Source: WJMT01 sp964456985 (lineage in GTDB: Bacteria > Acidobacteriota > Aminicenantia > Aminicenantales > Aminicenantaceae). Taken from it: a stretch of DNA of 61,586 nt. How positions within the stretch are numbered: the stretch's first letter is position 1; each line of letters begins with the position of its first letter. The notes below the pieces were generated by a model, which saw only the letters and a program-made list of their open reading frames with translations, had not been told where the DNA came from and made no database searches. The position numbers and the translations under genes were made by a program. This document shows, one piece after another, positions 60,459-61,586 of this stretch. The stretch spans positions 1 through 61,586 of the forward strand of contig CAYWDH010000013.1 of the NCBI GenBank assembly GCA_964456985.1, written 5' to 3'.

Positions 60459-60774
60459 CTTCGGATTCCCATACCGTGACTGACTTCACCGGGAATTTTT
60501 TTTTTAATTCGTTGAAAAAATGTCGGGACAGATTTTCTGCGGACGGATTGAAGTCATAGACTTCATTCAAAAGCGTGTGGTCGGGCATTATTTCGGAGAG
60601 AGCTTTTTTTATGAATTTAAAATCAATTCCGATTCCGGTTTTATCCAGACTCTTAACTGAAACCTGAACCTCTACATAAAATGTATGGCCGTGGATTTTT
60701 TCACATTTCCCTTCATATTCTTTTAAGAAATGGGCTGCCTGAAATCTGTCTTTGACTGTGAGTGTCCAGCTCAT
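60427..60774 (-). CDS. queD: QueD, 6-carboxy-5,6,7,8-tetrahydropterin synthase
   Basis: A 115-residue tunnelling-fold enzyme turning 7,8-dihydroneopterin triphosphate into 6-carboxytetrahydropterin. Zinc ligands are H15, H28 and H30 (RFQAAHFL, KIHGHTF), the catalytic Cys is C24 in EGKCEKIHGH, and DHTLLNE and WESEDA are further family segments. It overlaps queC by 4 bp and queE by 32 bp, giving a tightly packed operon. Confidence 0.95.
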   Translation of the reverse strand: MSWTLTVKDRFQAAHFLKEYEGKCEKIHGHTFYVEVQVSVKSLDKTGIGIDFKFIKKALSEIMPDHTLLNEVYDFNPSAENLSRHFFNELKKKFPVKSVTVWESEDASATYSEDK

Positions 60775-61466
60775 AATTTCCCCTCTTTCTCAAGCCTTTT
60801 TATAAGATGGTCTTTAAGTCCTGCCTCCTTCCATGCTCTTTTCCGCATGAAGCAGGCAGGACATTTGAAACAAGGGATTTCCTTTCCTGCATAACAAGAC
60901 AGGGAGTAAGCGTAATCTGCGCCAAGAATAAGCCCTTCCTGGATGATTTCTGATTTTTTCATCTGAATGAAAGGAGCTTTGATCCGGAATTTTTGCTCTG
61001 TGCTGCTGGCTGATGTTCCTGTGTTGATGCACTGCTCCATTAATTCCACAAATTCTTTTCGCGTATCAGGATAATCAGGCGAATCTATCACATTGAATCC
61101 GCACACGATCTCACGTATACCGTGCGCTTCTCCCCATGCGGCAGCTAAAGAGAGAAATATTCCGTTTCTGAAAGGAACGTAAGAGGCGGGAAGTTTATTG
61201 GAGTCTTTTTTGTTCGGCTTATACTCTGGAACGGGAATATTTTCATCCGTAAGAGAGGACCCTCCGATTTGAGTCAGGTCCAGGGTCAAAACGGTTTGAG
61301 GGATCCCTGTATTTGTGATTGTCTGTTTCGAAAAGTTGATTTCTATTCTGTGTCTTTGCCCGTAGTCAAAAGTCAGCGCCCGGACCTTATCGTATTTATT
61401 TTTAGCCCAATATAGAGCGGTCGTGGAATCGATGCCTCCGGAGAAAAGTACAATACATTTTTTCAT
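60771..61466 (-). CDS. queC: QueC, 7-cyano-7-deazaguanine synthase
   Basis: A 231-residue ATP-dependent enzyme making preQ0 from 7-carboxy-7-deazaguanine and ammonia. It has the PP-loop SGGIDSTTAL, FDYGQRH, VPFRNGIFLSLAAAWGE and INTGTSAS regions, and a C-terminal zinc site of four cysteines in SLSCYAGKEIPCFKCPACF. First gene of the queC-queD-queE operon. The 120 bp upstream, to the end of the window, show no recognisable preQ1 riboswitch. Confidence 0.95.
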   Translation of the reverse strand: MKKCIVLFSGGIDSTTALYWAKNKYDKVRALTFDYGQRHRIEINFSKQTITNTGIPQTVLTLDLTQIGGSSLTDENIPVPEYKPNKKDSNKLPASYVPFRNGIFLSLAAAWGEAHGIREIVCGFNVIDSPDYPDTRKEFVELMEQCINTGTSASSTEQKFRIKAPFIQMKKSEIIQEGLILGADYAYSLSCYAGKEIPCFKCPACFMRKRAWKEAGLKDHLIKRLEKEGKL

Positions 61467-61586
61467 TCTGGAATTCCTTTCTTGATAATAAACCTGGATG
61501 ATGAACGAGTCAAGGTTGAAGAGAGCCTATGTGAAATTCAGATATGGCTTGTTCTCGCTAAAGATTTTTAACGCCATTCTTTGCAC

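Noticed and set aside
61467..61586. Possible preQ1 riboswitch upstream of queC
   Set aside because: No H-type pseudoknot core or A-rich tail could be matched to the known preQ1 classes.
1..61586. tRNA, rRNA, CRISPR arrays, insertion sequences, attachment sites
   Set aside because: Intergenic stretches were read for tRNA T-loop/cloverleaf patterns, regularly spaced repeats and transposase motifs; none was found. TTCGAAT-like strings fall inside coding sequence.

Overview
The window reads as chromosome of an anaerobic, Gram-negative (diderm) bacterium, most likely from the Acidobacteriota/Aminicenantes side of the tree. This is inferred from gene content: a VWFA-related protein of the type typical of Acidobacteria, MacB/FtsX-like permeases (one with the N-terminal permease prefix domain), TonB-dependent and TolC-type outer-membrane proteins, an oxygen-sensitive [4Fe-4S]/FAD dehydratase family member, several radical-SAM enzymes, and a large NifX/Mrp/NifU-type metallocluster operon common in strict anaerobes. 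Base composition looks AT-leaning and fairly even. No tRNA, rRNA, CRISPR array, transposase or phage gene was seen.

Layout. 1-8.7 kb: uvrA, a DUF3311 plus sodium:solute symporter pair, an NhaC-type antiporter, and a GNAT-like protein coupled to a 4-hydroxybutyryl-CoA dehydratase-like enzyme. 8.7-22 kb: envelope and efflux genes (VWFA-related protein, two paralogous exported proteins, a PadR-controlled FtsX-like permease, a GntR/ABC-ATPase/ABC-2 permease operon, a nucleoside-hydrolase-like lipoprotein, and a second FtsX-like permease behind a sigma-54-type promoter), followed by an M20 amidohydrolase. 23-31.5 kb: a cobalamin riboswitch heads btuB, a small Cys/His protein and a complete RND tripartite exporter, all on the minus strand. 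31.5-36 kb: a BtuF/BtuD/BtuC-type ABC importer in line with a radical-SAM gene, divergent from nikR across a 30-bp palindrome.

36-47 kb: an aromatic-amino-acid-decarboxylase-like enzyme, a DUF2961/GH172 exported protein, a coupled M16 peptidase pair (one active, one lacking the zinc motif), trmO, ilvE, a methyltransferase and a PAS histidine kinase with a receiver-only partner. 47-54.4 kb: a minus-strand metallocluster block starting from fur, whose own promoter carries a Fur box, with DUF5320, a tandem NifX-domain protein, Mrp/NBP35 ATPase, CGGC protein, a 58-residue Gly-rich zinc-ribbon protein, a metallo-beta-lactamase-fold protein, a DUF4405 membrane protein, a NifU/IscU scaffold, DUF6485, a radical-SAM enzyme and a Cys-rich protein. 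54.5-61.5 kb: queuosine genes (queF on plus; queC-queD-queE on minus) enclose an envelope cluster of a UbiA/DPPR-synthase-like prenyltransferase, a membrane sulfatase-fold enzyme with a Thr nucleophile, and a membrane-anchored arylsulfotransferase-like propeller.

Most notable: (1) the B12 riboswitch, with a visible Shine-Dalgarno-masking arrangement, placed ahead of btuB and an RND pump whose TM4 proton-relay aspartates are replaced; (2) the Fur-linked metallocluster operon; (3) the DPPR-synthase/Thr-sulfatase/ASST-like envelope cluster; and (4) a set of readable operators: Fur box, GntR, PadR, the NikR-region palindrome, sigma-54, and an 18-bp element shared by the nikR and queF upstream regions.
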